A stretch of 64,000 nt of DNA from Gillisia marina (lineage in GTDB: Bacteria; Bacteroidota; Bacteroidia; Flavobacteriales; Flavobacteriaceae): contig NZ_AJLT01000003.1 in assembly GCF_000258765.1 (NCBI RefSeq), positions 1 through 64,000 of the forward strand, read 5' to 3'. Below the pieces are notes generated by a model that was not told where the DNA came from, did not search any database, and saw nothing but the letters and a program-made list of their open reading frames with translations. A program made the translations under genes and the position numbers. Below, piece by piece: positions 46,379-56,514 of this stretch (position 1 is the stretch's first letter; every line of letters begins with the position of its first letter).

Positions 46379-47842
46379 ATGAAGCTTTTAAAATTATCTT
46401 TAAGAAACCGGATTTTCATTTCCATGATGTTGCTGGTTCTTGTAGCTTCTATACTTATTGCCGGGGTTACGGTTTTTCAATATAAACAGGAATCTGAAGA
46501 TTATCATCGCGAACGTCTGGAACGTAAAGAGCAGGCAATTCGGGAGAATATAAAATTTGTTTTAGAGGGCACTACACATGTAGTGAGCACAGAGAATATG
46601 CCTGTAATTCTTCAGCAAAACAATAAAATTTATGAGATTTCGCAGGTTCATGATATGCAGCTTAATGTGTACGATCTCAATGGGAAGTTACTTATAAAAT
46701 CTAATGAGTCTTTCTTTAGGGACACTACAAATGTGCAAATTCCCAAACACATAGTTAGGGAATTGGAGAAATCCCGAGAAAAACGATATTTAAAACGGTC
46801 TCAGGTAAATGGACAGAAATTTCAATCTTCTTATACGTATATCACCGACAATAAATTTAAACCTCTGGCAATCTTGTACCTGCCATATCTCCAGGATGAC
46901 GATTTGCTTCAAAAGGATTTGAATGATTTTTTAGTGAAGTTAGGCGAGGTTTATCTTTTTATGTTTTTGATCGCTATTTTGATGTCTTACTTCCTTTCTA
47001 AATACATTACAAAATCGCTGAAGATCGTCTCGCAAAAGATTATTGATACTCGCTTGGATAAACGACTCCAAAAGATACAACTAGACAATGCCACAGAAGA
47101 GATTTACGCCTTAGTCTCGGCATATAACAGTATGATAGACGAGTTGGAGGAAAGTGCTGTAAAACTTGCTACAGGAGAGCGGGAACAAGCATGGCGAGAA
47201 ATGGCAAAACAGGTGGCACATGAAATCAAGAACCCTCTGACACCAATGCGCTTAACCGTGCAAAGTTTTCAACGAAAATTTGATCCTCAAGATCCAAATG
47301 TACACCAAAAATTAGATGAATATACCAACACGCTGATTCATCAAATAGATACGATGAGTGCAATTGCGTCTGCATTTTCAAATTTTGCAAAGATGCCGGC
47401 ACAACAAAATGAGATTCTTAATGTTCCAAAGATCGTTAAACTGGCGCTGGATATTTTTAATGAAAATTATATCGAATTTCAAACAGAAAAAGAAGAAATA
47501 CTCGCAAAGTTCGATAGAACTCAGTTGATAAGAGTGGTGACTAACCTTGTTAAAAATGCAACTCAAGCTTTAAACGAAGAAGCAGCACCTAAAATATTGG
47601 TTGAGGTGAAGGAAGAAATGGAAATGGTTACGATTCAGGTTTCAGATAACGGAGTGGGAGTTCTGGAGGAGGATAAAGAAAAGGTATTCGAGCCAAAATT
47701 TACCACTAAATCTAGCGGAATGGGATTGGGACTAGCGATGGTTAAAAATATTGTAGAGACGTATCAAGGGGAGATCACTTTTGTTTCTGAAAAAAATAAA
47801 GGCACTATCTTTACCGTAAGGTTTCCGAAGCAAAATACTTAA
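46379..47842 (+). CDS. Sensor histidine kinase, NtrY-like
   Basis: A 487-residue two-component sensor. Membrane segments at about 10-33 and 190-208 enclose an extracytoplasmic sensor domain. A HAMP-like linker (about 209-260) leads to the dimerisation domain with the phosphorylated His281 in MAKQVAHEIKNPLTPMRL. The ATPase domain has the N box (VVTNLVKNATQAL), the G1 box DNGVGV, and G2 GMGLGLAMVKNI. No response regulator lies beside it in the window, so it is an orphan kinase locally. The signal is unknown. Confidence 0.88.
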   Translation: MKLLKLSLRNRIFISMMLLVLVASILIAGVTVFQYKQESEDYHRERLERKEQAIRENIKFVLEGTTHVVSTENMPVILQQNNKIYEISQVHDMQLNVYDLNGKLLIKSNESFFRDTTNVQIPKHIVRELEKSREKRYLKRSQVNGQKFQSSYTYITDNKFKPLAILYLPYLQDDDLLQKDLNDFLVKLGEVYLFMFLIAILMSYFLSKYITKSLKIVSQKIIDTRLDKRLQKIQLDNATEEIYALVSAYNSMIDELEESAVKLATGEREQAWREMAKQVAHEIKNPLTPMRLTVQSFQRKFDPQDPNVHQKLDEYTNTLIHQIDTMSAIASAFSNFAKMPAQQNEILNVPKIVKLALDIFNENYIEFQTEKEEILAKFDRTQLIRVVTNLVKNATQALNEEAAPKILVEVKEEMEMVTIQVSDNGVGVLEEDKEKVFEPKFTTKSSGMGLGLAMVKNIVETYQGEITFVSEKNKGTIFTVRFPKQNT

Positions 47843-47888
47843 ATAATTAGCGTATCAATTCGCTTTTTGTCCGAGATGCTGAACGGAT

Positions 47889-47960
47889 TCCGATAGCTAT
47901 CAGAACAGCAGGACGATATTTTTAGAAAATAACACCGTCACCCTGAACTTGTTTCAGGGT
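47889..47960. repeat. Intergenic hairpin repeats
   Basis: Between the kinase and enoyl-CoA hydratase genes lie a degenerate copy of the CCGATAGCTATC palindrome (47890-47901) and a perfect eight-base inverted repeat ACCCTGAA/TTCAGGGT (47940-47960) with a five-base loop. The second type resembles the intergenic hairpins common in Flavobacteria and has no coding sense. Confidence 0.45.
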
Positions 47961-48046
47961 CTAAAATTATAACACCAGTTCTCAATTTGATATTTAGTAT
48001 CAAAGCAGGTAAAAACAAATTATAAAAATCTAAAAAATCCATATAA

Positions 48047-48829
48047 ATGAATTTTGAAAATATTTTAGTTGAAAACAATGAAGGAATTCTTCAAATTAGT
48101 ATTAATAGGCCTTCTAAATTGAATGCATTAAACAGAGCTACTATTGAAGAATTGCATGATGCTTTTAGCGATGCACAAGAAGACACGGATGTTAAAGTGA
48201 TTATTTTAACAGGAAGTGGAGAAAAGGCCTTTGTTGCAGGCGCAGATATCAGTGAGTTTTCAGATTTTTCTTCGGAAGAGGGGAAAATGTTGGCTGCTGA
48301 AGGTCAGGCAAAACTATTCGACTTTGTAGCTAATTTATCCAAACCGGTAATAGCTGCCATAAATGGTTTTGCACTTGGTGGCGGATTGGAGCTTGCCATG
48401 GCTGCTCATTTTAGAATTGCCAGTGATAATGCAAAAATGGGACTTCCGGAAGTTTCTCTTGGAGTAATTCCGGGTTATGGCGGTACACAAAGACTGCCTC
48501 AATTGGTTGGAAAAGGTCGCGCTATGGAAATGATCATGACTGCCGGAATGATAGACGCCAATCAGGCCTTGCAATACAATCTCGTAAATCATGTTGTTGC
48601 ACAAGAAGAGTTGCTTGATTTTGCTGAAAAACTTGCTGGAAAGATCATGCGTAATTCTTTAGTTGCGATAAGCTCTGCGATTAAAGCGGTAAACGCTAAC
48701 TACGAAACCGGAGTGAATGGTTTTGAAACCGAAATAGCTGAATTTGGCTGGTGTTTTGGTACGGAAGATTTTAAAGAAGGAACTTCAGCATTTTTAAATA
48801 AACGCAAGGCAGATTTTCCGGGGAAGTAG
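48047..48829 (+). CDS. Enoyl-CoA hydratase/isomerase (crotonase family)
   Basis: A 260-residue cytosolic enzyme of the crotonase fold. The oxyanion hole is in VAGADISEF (63-71) and GFALGGGLELA; both hydratase glutamates are present, Glu115 and Glu135 (MGLPEVSLGVIPGYGGTQRL), so it is likely a true hydratase acting on crotonyl-like CoA esters. Whether it serves fatty-acid or amino-acid breakdown cannot be told. Transcribed alone. Confidence 0.9.
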   Translation: MNFENILVENNEGILQISINRPSKLNALNRATIEELHDAFSDAQEDTDVKVIILTGSGEKAFVAGADISEFSDFSSEEGKMLAAEGQAKLFDFVANLSKPVIAAINGFALGGGLELAMAAHFRIASDNAKMGLPEVSLGVIPGYGGTQRLPQLVGKGRAMEMIMTAGMIDANQALQYNLVNHVVAQEELLDFAEKLAGKIMRNSLVAISSAIKAVNANYETGVNGFETEIAEFGWCFGTEDFKEGTSAFLNKRKADFPGK

Positions 48830-48848
48830 AGTGAATGATATTTTGTCT

Positions 48849-48928
48849 GTTCGAGCGGAGTCGAGAACTTTTTAATCGAAAAGGGAAATCAGATTATAGC
48901 CTGTATTGAGCTATGTCGAAATGCTCAA
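48849..48928. repeat. Intergenic imperfect inverted repeats
   Basis: An imperfect palindrome (48849-48868, GTTC...GAAC) is followed by the inverted pair TTGAGC/GCTCAA (48906-48911 and 48923-48928). It is GC-richer than its surroundings and has no ORF. The phrase resembles the TGTTCGAG and TTTCGACA elements seen near 58180. Confidence 0.35.
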
Positions 48929-48951
48929 CCTGAGATATCCACTTAAAAATT

Positions 48952-49007
48952 AAAACAAAAATATGGAATAATTCCCTTTAAATGGAATTATTCCATATTT
49001 TTGTTTT
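48952..49007 (+). promoter_or_regulatory. Perfect 24-bp inverted repeat with -7 box, ends at the start codon
   Basis: Arms 48952-48975 and 48984-49007 are exact reverse complements around the eight-base spacer CTTTAAAT. Each arm includes the odd palindrome GGAATAATTCC or GGAATTATTCC. TATTTTTG (48996-49003) in the right arm matches the -7 box, and the next gene's ATG begins on the base after the repeat. This could be a double operator over a leaderless promoter, or an RNA hairpin that hides the start. Confidence 0.6.
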
Positions 49008-50085
49008 ATGTTAAATGAAGGAGAATATATAAAAGGAAGAGGAGCTCAATTAAATGTTTCAAATAAATTTGATGCGCATACCCATGAATTGCGCTCGGAT
49101 TTTCTGAATTATTGTGCGGTTGAAGGTGATGAGGCTACGAATTCTAAAACGGTTCTTATAGATACTTTTCCCAAAACCATTGTGAATAAAGTGATGAGTC
49201 CGGATGTGGGGATGGGGTATTCTTTGAATCCGTATCAGGGCTGTGAACATGGCTGTATATATTGTTATGCAAGAAATTCTCACGAATATTGGGGATATAG
49301 TGCCGGATTGGATTTTGAACAGAAAATTTTTGTTAAGCGAAATTCAGCAGAACTTCTCGAAAAAAAACTTCAAAGTCACCGTTGGAAGGCCGTACCCATT
49401 GTATTATCTGGAAATACAGATTGCTACCAGCCAATCGAAAAGAAATTGGAGATCACCAGGCAACTGCTCAAAACATTTTTAAAATTCAAACACCCGGTTG
49501 GGATCATTACGAAAAACTCTCTGGTACTTCGTGATTTAGATGTTTTGAAAGAACTAGCAAAAAACAATTTAGTTCAGGTTCACCTTTCAATAACTTCTTT
49601 AAATGAAGAAACCAGAAGGATCCTTGAACCGAGAACAGCAACTATTAAAAAACGCTTGGAAACCCTAAATCTATTAGCTTCCAATAATATCCCAGTAAGT
49701 GTGATGATGGCTCCAATAATTCCCGGAATCAATAGTCATGAAATTCTACAGCTTGTAAAAGCAATTTCAGAAAACGGTGCTCTAGGAGTTGGATATACTA
49801 TGGTAAGGTTGAATGGAGCTATAGGCGGAATATTTACCGATTGGATAAAAAAAAACAATGCCGGATAGAGCAGATAAAGTATTACATCAAATAGCCGAAT
49901 GTCATGGCGGAAATTTGAACGATAGCGAATTTGGCCGACGCATGAAAAGATCGGGAAATATTGCTGAACAGGTTTCACAACAATTTAAGATTGCACGAAA
50001 AAAGTATTTATCGGGTAAGGAGATGCCCAGACTAAACTGTGAATTACATGAGCAATATAAGGATGGACAGATGAGATTATTTTAA
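49008..50085 (+). pseudogene. PA0069-family radical SAM protein, frame broken in an A9 run
   Basis: A radical S-adenosylmethionine protein related to spore photoproduct lyases. The first part (49008-49868) has the cluster-binding cysteines Cys79, Cys83 and Cys86 in YQGCEHGCIYCYARN. The last residues change frame at the run of nine A at 49847-49855; with eight, DWIKK continues into TMPDRADKVLHQIAEC and the second part to 50085, giving 358 residues. The reaction is not established for this family. A radical SAM DNA-repair role is inference. Expressed from an unusual inverted-repeat promoter. Confidence 0.85.
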
Positions 50086-50573
50086 AGAAATTTATTAAAA
50101 TCTGTATCTAGTTTTAAATTGCCATATGGACCTAATGTGGCGGCGATCGCAGGTCCAACATCTACTCCTAGATTAAATCCATTTTTCCCAAAGTAGCTAA
50201 TCCCGACTGGGAGATAGCCTATAAAAACGCCTTTTTCCTCCTTTTGTTCAGTAGTTTTAAACGCGTCAAAACCTTGAGTATCTATATAAGTTCCAGAAAG
50301 TCCAATATGAAATAGAATCTTGGACTCTTCTATGCTCCATGGGAAATATTTTATTCCAGCACCTACACTTGGAATACCCACGCCTATTTCCAAACTCACA
50401 TTTTCAGAAACCAAACGTTCATATGTAATTCCAATAAATGGGGATGATCCTAAAACATTGAAGGAAATGGCATTTTTGCGCATTCCGTTAATACTGGTGG
50501 TGGTTTCTTGTGCTATGCTAGTAAACGAAACAAATAATACAGTAAAAATTAGAAGAACATTAATTTTGGTCAT
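50082..50573 (-). CDS. Predicted outer-membrane beta-barrel protein
   Basis: A 163-residue exported protein with a signal peptide (about 1-21, ending TSIAQ). The mature part has alternating aromatic and hydrophobic strands (ISFNVLGSSPFIGITYERL, VGIPSVGAGIKYFPW, FIGYLPVGISYFG), typical of a small eight-stranded barrel. Ends tail-to-tail with the radical SAM gene (overlapping by four bases). No family recognised; function unknown. Confidence 0.7.
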   Translation of the reverse strand: MTKINVLLIFTVLFVSFTSIAQETTTSINGMRKNAISFNVLGSSPFIGITYERLVSENVSLEIGVGIPSVGAGIKYFPWSIEESKILFHIGLSGTYIDTQGFDAFKTTEQKEEKGVFIGYLPVGISYFGKNGFNLGVDVGPAIAATLGPYGNLKLDTDFNKFL

Positions 50574-50677
50574 AATACTTAAGAATTCCTATATGGAAAT
50601 TCTATAGCAAGGTAGACTTTAAAATAGCTGTTTTAAAAAATATTTTAACATCTGTTTTCTAACCAATAAGATTGAAG

Positions 50678-51754
50678 TCATTGCTGTGAAACTAAATACA
50701 CAAAAACCGGGAAATGATCTGAAAATCCTCCTGTATATCCGCTATAATCATAACTCCTAAAAGGATACCCTCGAAATTGCCCATTTAGCGTGATAAGGTA
50801 ATGGGAGTTAAATATTCCCGCTTGGTAGAATTGGAGTCCGCTGCGGCTGCCCAGTAAAGATTCCGATACTAAAATTTGATCGAATAGATTCCAACTATCT
50901 CTATAGGCTAACGAACCTTTTCCTTGCTTGGCTAGATTCTCCATAGGATTAAAGAGCTCTTGAGCCAAAATTGTTTCCCTATTATTGCTGGTTTTCAAAA
51001 CCTTTTTAAAACTTTTATTTGTTGGATCATCATTAAAATCGCCCATGCTAAGTATTTTAGCAAAAGGATCTTTTTGATAAATCGAATCGATTATCTGCTT
51101 ATTTAGATCAGCAGCTTTTTCTCTTCTGTAATTTGTTTTTGCCTCGCCCCCACTTCTTGAAGGCCAATGATTTACAATTATATTAATGGCCTCGCCATTT
51201 AGCTTACCGGAAACTACTAATTGATCTCTGGTAAATATCCTTTTTGTTGGTTCATCCAAATCATATAACATTAATCTCCTAGACTGGGAATCGTCCGGAA
51301 TAAATAATGATTTTTGATATAATAACGCCACATCGATACCGCGCATGTCCGGTGAATCGTAATGAACTATTTGATAATTGAATTTTTCTAAAAGAGGATG
51401 ATTTACGAGGTCTTCCAGAACTCGTAGGTTTTCAATTTCACATAAACCTATAATCGCAGGGGCAGTTTTGGAATTATCAAGCCCAATCTCTGAAATTACT
51501 CTGGCGATATTCTTTATTTTATCCTCATATTTTTCCTGAGTCCACATATCTTTCCCTAGCGGAGTCCTATCATCATCAAAAGTTAGTGGATCATCTTCGG
51601 TATCGAAAAGATTTTCAACATTATAAAAAGCAACGGTATAAATATTATAATCTTTTCTTTCTTGTCCCAAGGAGTATGTGCTAAACAGTAAGCTTGTAAC
51701 TAAAATAATCACAAGTTTCTTCAAATTTATACAATTACAGGGAGTATATATCAT
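50678..51754 (-). CDS. Exported endonuclease/exonuclease/phosphatase family protein
   Basis: A 358-residue secreted metal-dependent phosphodiesterase. A hydrophobic signal (about 11-30, VIILVTSLLFSTYSLGQ) is preceded by a short extension; the start might instead be a later TTG at the LKKL codon. The fold marks are present: FYNVENLFD, GLCEIEN, NHWPSRSGG, MGDFNDDPTN and SDHFPV with the catalytic His and Asp. Members cut DNA, RNA or phosphoester lipids; specificity is open. It is divergent from the TonB receptor gene. Confidence 0.82.
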   Translation of the reverse strand: MIYTPCNCINLKKLVIILVTSLLFSTYSLGQERKDYNIYTVAFYNVENLFDTEDDPLTFDDDRTPLGKDMWTQEKYEDKIKNIARVISEIGLDNSKTAPAIIGLCEIENLRVLEDLVNHPLLEKFNYQIVHYDSPDMRGIDVALLYQKSLFIPDDSQSRRLMLYDLDEPTKRIFTRDQLVVSGKLNGEAINIIVNHWPSRSGGEAKTNYRREKAADLNKQIIDSIYQKDPFAKILSMGDFNDDPTNKSFKKVLKTSNNRETILAQELFNPMENLAKQGKGSLAYRDSWNLFDQILVSESLLGSRSGLQFYQAGIFNSHYLITLNGQFRGYPFRSYDYSGYTGGFSDHFPVFVYLVSQQ

Positions 51755-51850
51755 GAATAGTTAAAAGTTAAATTATTAGTGAATTTACATTTTTTATTAG
51801 TTGGATTTAATAAAAATAGTATCTTAATTGCTGAAATTGAGTGTTTTATA

Positions 51851-54662
51851 ATGAAAGGCAGAAAACTTTTATTATTTCTGATGCTTCTTGGCATCCTCAA
51901 GATTTCTGCTCAAAACACTGCCCTATCAGGTTCCGTAGTGGACGCCTTGTCTAATCAACCAATCGTAGGGGCACGCCTAAAATTGGAGGGTACCACCTAT
52001 ATAAAAATCTCAGCACCCGATGGCAGTTTTCAATTTCAGGATATAGACCTAGTTCCAGGAAATTACATTTTGGAAATTACCAAACCAGCATATCAAATTG
52101 TACGAATCCCTATAAATTTAAATGTTGAACAACCTAAACCCTTGGGTGAAATTCCTTTACAACAAGTTCTGTTGAAGGAACAAATTCAGTTGGCGACCAT
52201 AAGTTTAAGCGAATCTGAATTGAATGAAGATCAAGGTGGTACAGATAATATAACAGGATTACTTCAAGCTTCCCGGGATGTTTTTCTAAATGCTGCTGCC
52301 TTTGATTTCAGTAGTACATTTTTTAAACCTCGAGGTTTGGGAAGCGAATATGGCATTGTCTCCATAAATGGGATTGAAATGAATAAATTCTTTGATGGCA
52401 GACCACAATGGAGTAATTGGGGCGGACTAAATGACCTTCAGCGAAATCAGGTTTTTGCCAATGGCTTGGTTCCGGGAGAAACCACATTTGGTTCTCTGGC
52501 TGGAAATACTAATATCCTTATGAGGGCGTCCCAATACAGCAGAAATACTAAGGTGTCTTATGCTGCTGCTAACAGGAGTTATGCCGGGAGAGTTATGGCA
52601 ACCTATAGTTCCGGGGAAAAGCCCGGAGGTTGGTGGTATGCATTAGGGTTAGCAAGAAGATTTGCAACTGAGGCTTACATTGATGGGACATTATACGATG
52701 CAAACTCTTTTTTTATTTCAGTAGAGAAAAAGTTGAATTATGCACATAGCTTAAATTTCACGGGCTTCTACACACCCAATATTCGGGGGAAATCTTCGGC
52801 AAACACTCAGGAAGTTTTCGATCTTAAGGGTAGAAAATATAATTCCTTTTGGGGTATTCAGGATGGGGAGATCAGGAATAGCAGAATTAAAGAGGTTAAA
52901 GAGCCCATTTTAATGCTGAATCACTTCTGGAAACTTTCAGAAAAAATCAAAATAAATAATAATGTCGGCTATCAATTTGGTTCTACTGGAAATACTCATT
53001 TGGATTTTGGTGGTACACGGCTGGTAACTCAAAGCGATGCGCAACAAAGTTTTATAGGAGGCGGGAGCAATCCAGACCCTTCCTATTATCAAAAACTGCC
53101 TAGTTATTTTCTAAGATTTTCTGACAATCTGAATTTTGAAGCGGCGTATCGTTCTCAAAAAGATTTTCAAGAAAATGGACAAATCAATTGGCAAGATTTA
53201 TATGAAGCCAACAAGGTTTCCTTAAGTAGTGGTGGAAATGCTATTTATGTAATTGCTGAAGACAAAGTGGAAGACAAACTTCTAAATCTAAATTCAATTT
53301 TAACTGCAAATATTAATTCTTCATTGATGCTAACCGCCAAGCTGAAATTTTCCAATCTAAACAGCGAAAATTATGCTGAGGTAAATGACCTTTTAGGCGG
53401 AATAGGGTATCTAGATGTAGATTTTTTTTCGGAAGGAAATAGGGCACAGAATGATTTATTGAATCCAAATAGGATTGCCGGTTTAGAAGAAAGATTAAAA
53501 TATAATTTTAAATGGAAAGCAGCTTCAGCTGAAGCTTTTGTGAATATGATAATGAGAACCGAAAAATTAGATTCTTATGTAGCGCTCAATGTATCTCAAA
53601 CCAATTATCAGCGAGAAGGATTTTATAAAAACGGAAATTTTCCGGAAACGTCTTTCGGCAAGAGTAAAAAGCTAGAATTTACAGATTACGGAGCAAAGGC
53701 TGGGTCTGTTTGGAAAATTACGGGAAAGCATTTATTGGAATTTAATGCAGCCTATTTCACGAATGCTCCTGCAATTAAAAATTCCTTTTCTAATTCCAGA
53801 CAAAATAACAACGTAGTAGTCGGGATTAAGAGCGAACAAATCTACTCGGGGGATGCCAGTTACATTTTTAGAAGTTCTTTTTTTGAAAGCTAGGCTCACC
53901 GGCTATTTCACTCAGATAAATAATGCAACCGAAATCTCCTTTTACTATGCCGATGGACTTTCCGGATTGGGAAGAAATAGCACGACAGCTTTTGTTCAGG
54001 AGATTTTAACCGGTATCGATAAGCAGCATCTTGGACTCGAATTAGGAGCTGAAGCACAGTTAACTTCCACCTTAAAGCTAAAGACGGCAGTTGCATCAGG
54101 GCAATTCATTTATAACAATAATCCGGATTTAAAACTCACCTCCGACGATTTTATTGAAGCTCAAGATTATGGAGAATCGAATTTGAAAAATTATAGGATT
54201 GCAGGTGGGCCGCAACGAGCCGCTCAAATAGGCTTTGAATATCGCGATCCCGATTACTGGTGGTTTGGAACAACGCTCAATTATTTTTCTCATGCTTTTG
54301 CAGATGTTAGTCCGCTGGCAAGAACCAGCAATTTTGCAACAGATTCCGATGGTTTGCCACTTTTAGGCTATGATGAGAATATTGCCCTGGACCTTTTAAA
54401 ACAAGAGCAATTTGATGATTATTTTTTGTTAAATGCTGTGGGCGGAAAATCCTGGAGAGTAAAAAATTATTACATCGGATTTTTTGTGAGCGTTAATAAT
54501 ATTTTAGATGAATTGTACAAATCAGGTGGCTTTGAACAATCTCGGAATGCAAATTTTAGAACTCTAAAAGCAGACAGAGATCGAGAACAACCAGTATTTG
54601 GCTCTAAATATTGGTATGGAACAGGAACTTCCTATTATGGGAATGTATATATCAGATTTTGA
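51851..54662 (+). pseudogene. TonB-dependent receptor, frame broken in a T7 run
   Basis: An outer-membrane active-transport receptor. The ATG at 51851 is chosen because the signal peptide (LLLFLMLLGILKISAQ) starts there, not at the upstream GTG. A carboxypeptidase-like regulatory domain (about 24-110) is followed by the plug and the barrel. The frame breaks at 53878-53884 (seven T); with six, YIFRSSF continues LKARLTGYFTQI into the second part and gives 936 residues. The C-terminus ends with an aromatic residue as barrels do. Substrate unknown. It is followed by a DUF5689 lipoprotein. Confidence 0.87.
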
Positions 54663-54682
54663 AAAATATAAAAAGAAAGAAG

Positions 54683-56077
54683 ATGAAGAGATTTAAATTA
54701 TTTAACTGGATCGGATTGCTATTTATAGTCTTGCTAATTGATGCGTGTGTGAAAACCGATGATTTTGAGGTGCCAACAACTAATGAGGTTGAAGATGACT
54801 TCGATGGAAATTTCACAAGTATTTCAGCTATTAAAGGTAATTATAATCCAACTACAGCTACGATTTACACATTTCAAAACACAGACACTTTTGTTGAAGG
54901 CTTTGTGATTTCAAATGATGAAGCTGGGAATTTTTATAAAAAACTAATACTTCAGGACAAAGCTTCAAATCCGATTTCTGGAATTCAGATTTTAATAGAT
55001 GGTACTTCCTTATTCGAAACCTACGAATTTGGGAGAAAGGTGTACATAAAATTAGACGGACTCAGCTTGTGGTTTAATAATGGCGTTTTTCAGCTTGGTA
55101 TTCAAAACAGAGGAGATGTGGTTGCAATCCCTCAGTCCTTAATAGATGAACATATAATAAGATCTTCTACGACTGCTGAAATTGAACCCATTAATCTGGA
55201 TATTATAGATTTCAATGAGAACTATCGCAATTTATATATTCGCTTAGAAAACGTTCAGTTCAATAGAAATCTGGTAAGAGAAGAGAAGCGATTTACATTT
55301 GCAGCTGAGGTAACCGATAGATTCGATGGAGAACGACAAATAGAGAGTTGTGTATCGGGAAGTACAAGTTTTTTAAGCACTAGTACCTTTTCAAATTTTA
55401 AGTCGCTTCTATTGCCTCAATTTTCTGGAAGTTTGGAAGGGGTGTTGAGTAGAAATTTCTTCGATGACCATTTTGTTATCATTCTTAATTCTCCGGAGAA
55501 TCTTCAATTTAAAAATGACACTAGATGCGACCCTGAGTTTCTGAAATGTGGCGAAAATGAAACAGCCGGTTCAAAAGTGTTATTTGAAGAAAACTTTGTT
55601 GGCGTGAGCAATGAGAATATCCTGGATGGTAGAGGATGGACCAATGTGAATGTAAATGGAGGAAACGAGCGTTTTGAAGACGGGATTTTAAACAGCGATC
55701 GATATATTAGAATTTCTGCCTTTAATACTCAGGAAAACCCATTGGAAGCTTGGCTAATTACTCCGGGAATTAGTTTGAACAACTCAAATAATGAAGTTTT
55801 GAGCTTCGATATTAAAGCTTCTTACGATAATGGAGTGATATTATCTGTGCTTATTACAACAGATTTCACAGGAAATCCAAGTACAACCGAATGGCAATTG
55901 TTAGATGCCAATATCCCAATAGGTCCAACCAGCCAATTCGGTAAAAGTTTTATAAATTCTAAAATCGATATTTCTTGCTTGGAAGGAACATTGAACGTAG
56001 CATTTAAATATCTTGGTGCAGCACCAGATAAAACCACCACTTATGACATCGATAATATCCGGGTGACAGGAAATTAA
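54683..56077 (+). CDS. DUF5689 lipoprotein with choice-of-anchor J-like region
   Basis: A 464-residue surface lipoprotein. The lipobox is LIDAC with Cys22. The DUF5689 region (about 45-270) has SAIKGNY, GFVISNDEAGNFYK, and ISGIQILIDG, an OB-fold-like module. The C-terminal part (about 300-460) resembles choice-of-anchor J domains: VLFEENF, GWTNVNVNGG, and AWLITPGISLN. Start at 54683 rather than 54611 because the signal peptide begins there. It is 20 bases after the TonB receptor, so the two probably form one uptake unit, as SusD-like proteins do with SusC. Confidence 0.82.
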   Translation: MKRFKLFNWIGLLFIVLLIDACVKTDDFEVPTTNEVEDDFDGNFTSISAIKGNYNPTTATIYTFQNTDTFVEGFVISNDEAGNFYKKLILQDKASNPISGIQILIDGTSLFETYEFGRKVYIKLDGLSLWFNNGVFQLGIQNRGDVVAIPQSLIDEHIIRSSTTAEIEPINLDIIDFNENYRNLYIRLENVQFNRNLVREEKRFTFAAEVTDRFDGERQIESCVSGSTSFLSTSTFSNFKSLLLPQFSGSLEGVLSRNFFDDHFVIILNSPENLQFKNDTRCDPEFLKCGENETAGSKVLFEENFVGVSNENILDGRGWTNVNVNGGNERFEDGILNSDRYIRISAFNTQENPLEAWLITPGISLNNSNNEVLSFDIKASYDNGVILSVLITTDFTGNPSTTEWQLLDANIPIGPTSQFGKSFINSKIDISCLEGTLNVAFKYLGAAPDKTTTYDIDNIRVTGN

Positions 56078-56097
56078 CCCTCATTGAGGGCTTTATT
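56078..56097 (+). terminator. Short hairpin after the DUF5689 stop codon
   Basis: CCCTC-ATT-GAGGG begins on the base after the TAA, followed by an AT-rich, T-containing tract. The same 13 bases occur at 29-41. The stem is short, so termination would be moderate. Confidence 0.55.
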
Positions 56098-56387
56098 TAT
56101 TAAATTTTTTCGTTAAAGTATCGCCTAAGCCACCACATTTGTTAATAGCTTTAAAACATGCTTGTAGCGGTCTATTTTAAAGGGATTACCAACATAAATT
56201 TAATATTTAGCTAACAATCATGACAAAACAACAAATACCTGATAATCATTAATTTAATATACCTATTTAGCGCAATATTAAGAGCATTAATAATACTCTC
56301 TGTTTAAAACTTTGTTGAAAACGTTTGTCTTAATTCCCCTGTTATGAGGGCATAACAAACTAAATTTATAAAATGTTTTGAGACATT
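56098..56387. other. Gene-free AT-rich stretch
   Basis: About 290 bases with no ORF of credible size on either strand, no exact TAnnTTTG box and no strong hairpin. I see nothing I can name in it. Confidence 0.5.
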
Positions 56388-56415
56388 AAAAAAACCGAAG
56401 CTGGAACTTCGGTTT
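56388..56415 (-). terminator. Hairpin AAACCGAAG/CTTCGGTTT
   Basis: A nine-base-pair stem (56392-56400 with 56407-56415) closes a six-base loop. On the minus strand a run of at least seven T follows, so it could end the hflX message about 260 bases past its stop; on the plus strand the following T-tract is weak. Confidence 0.65.
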
Positions 56416-56448
56416 ATAATTTCTGAATTTCAACTAAATCTTAAAAAA

Positions 56449-56502
56449 ATGGAGACTACCATTGGTTTATTATTGATCTATATGATTATCAGAGAATTGT
56501 AA
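56449..56502 (+). CDS. Possible 17-residue hydrophobic peptide
   Basis: A short ORF from ATG to TAA encodes METTIGLLLIYMIIREL, hydrophobic in the middle with charged ends, enough for a single membrane-associated helix. It lies between two hairpins and is followed 12 bases later by a strong plus-strand terminator, so something is transcribed through it. No promoter box was identified, and ORFs of this size arise by chance; it could equally be part of a small RNA. Confidence 0.3.
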   Translation: METTIGLLLIYMIIREL

Positions 56503-56514
56503 AATTCTTATTAG

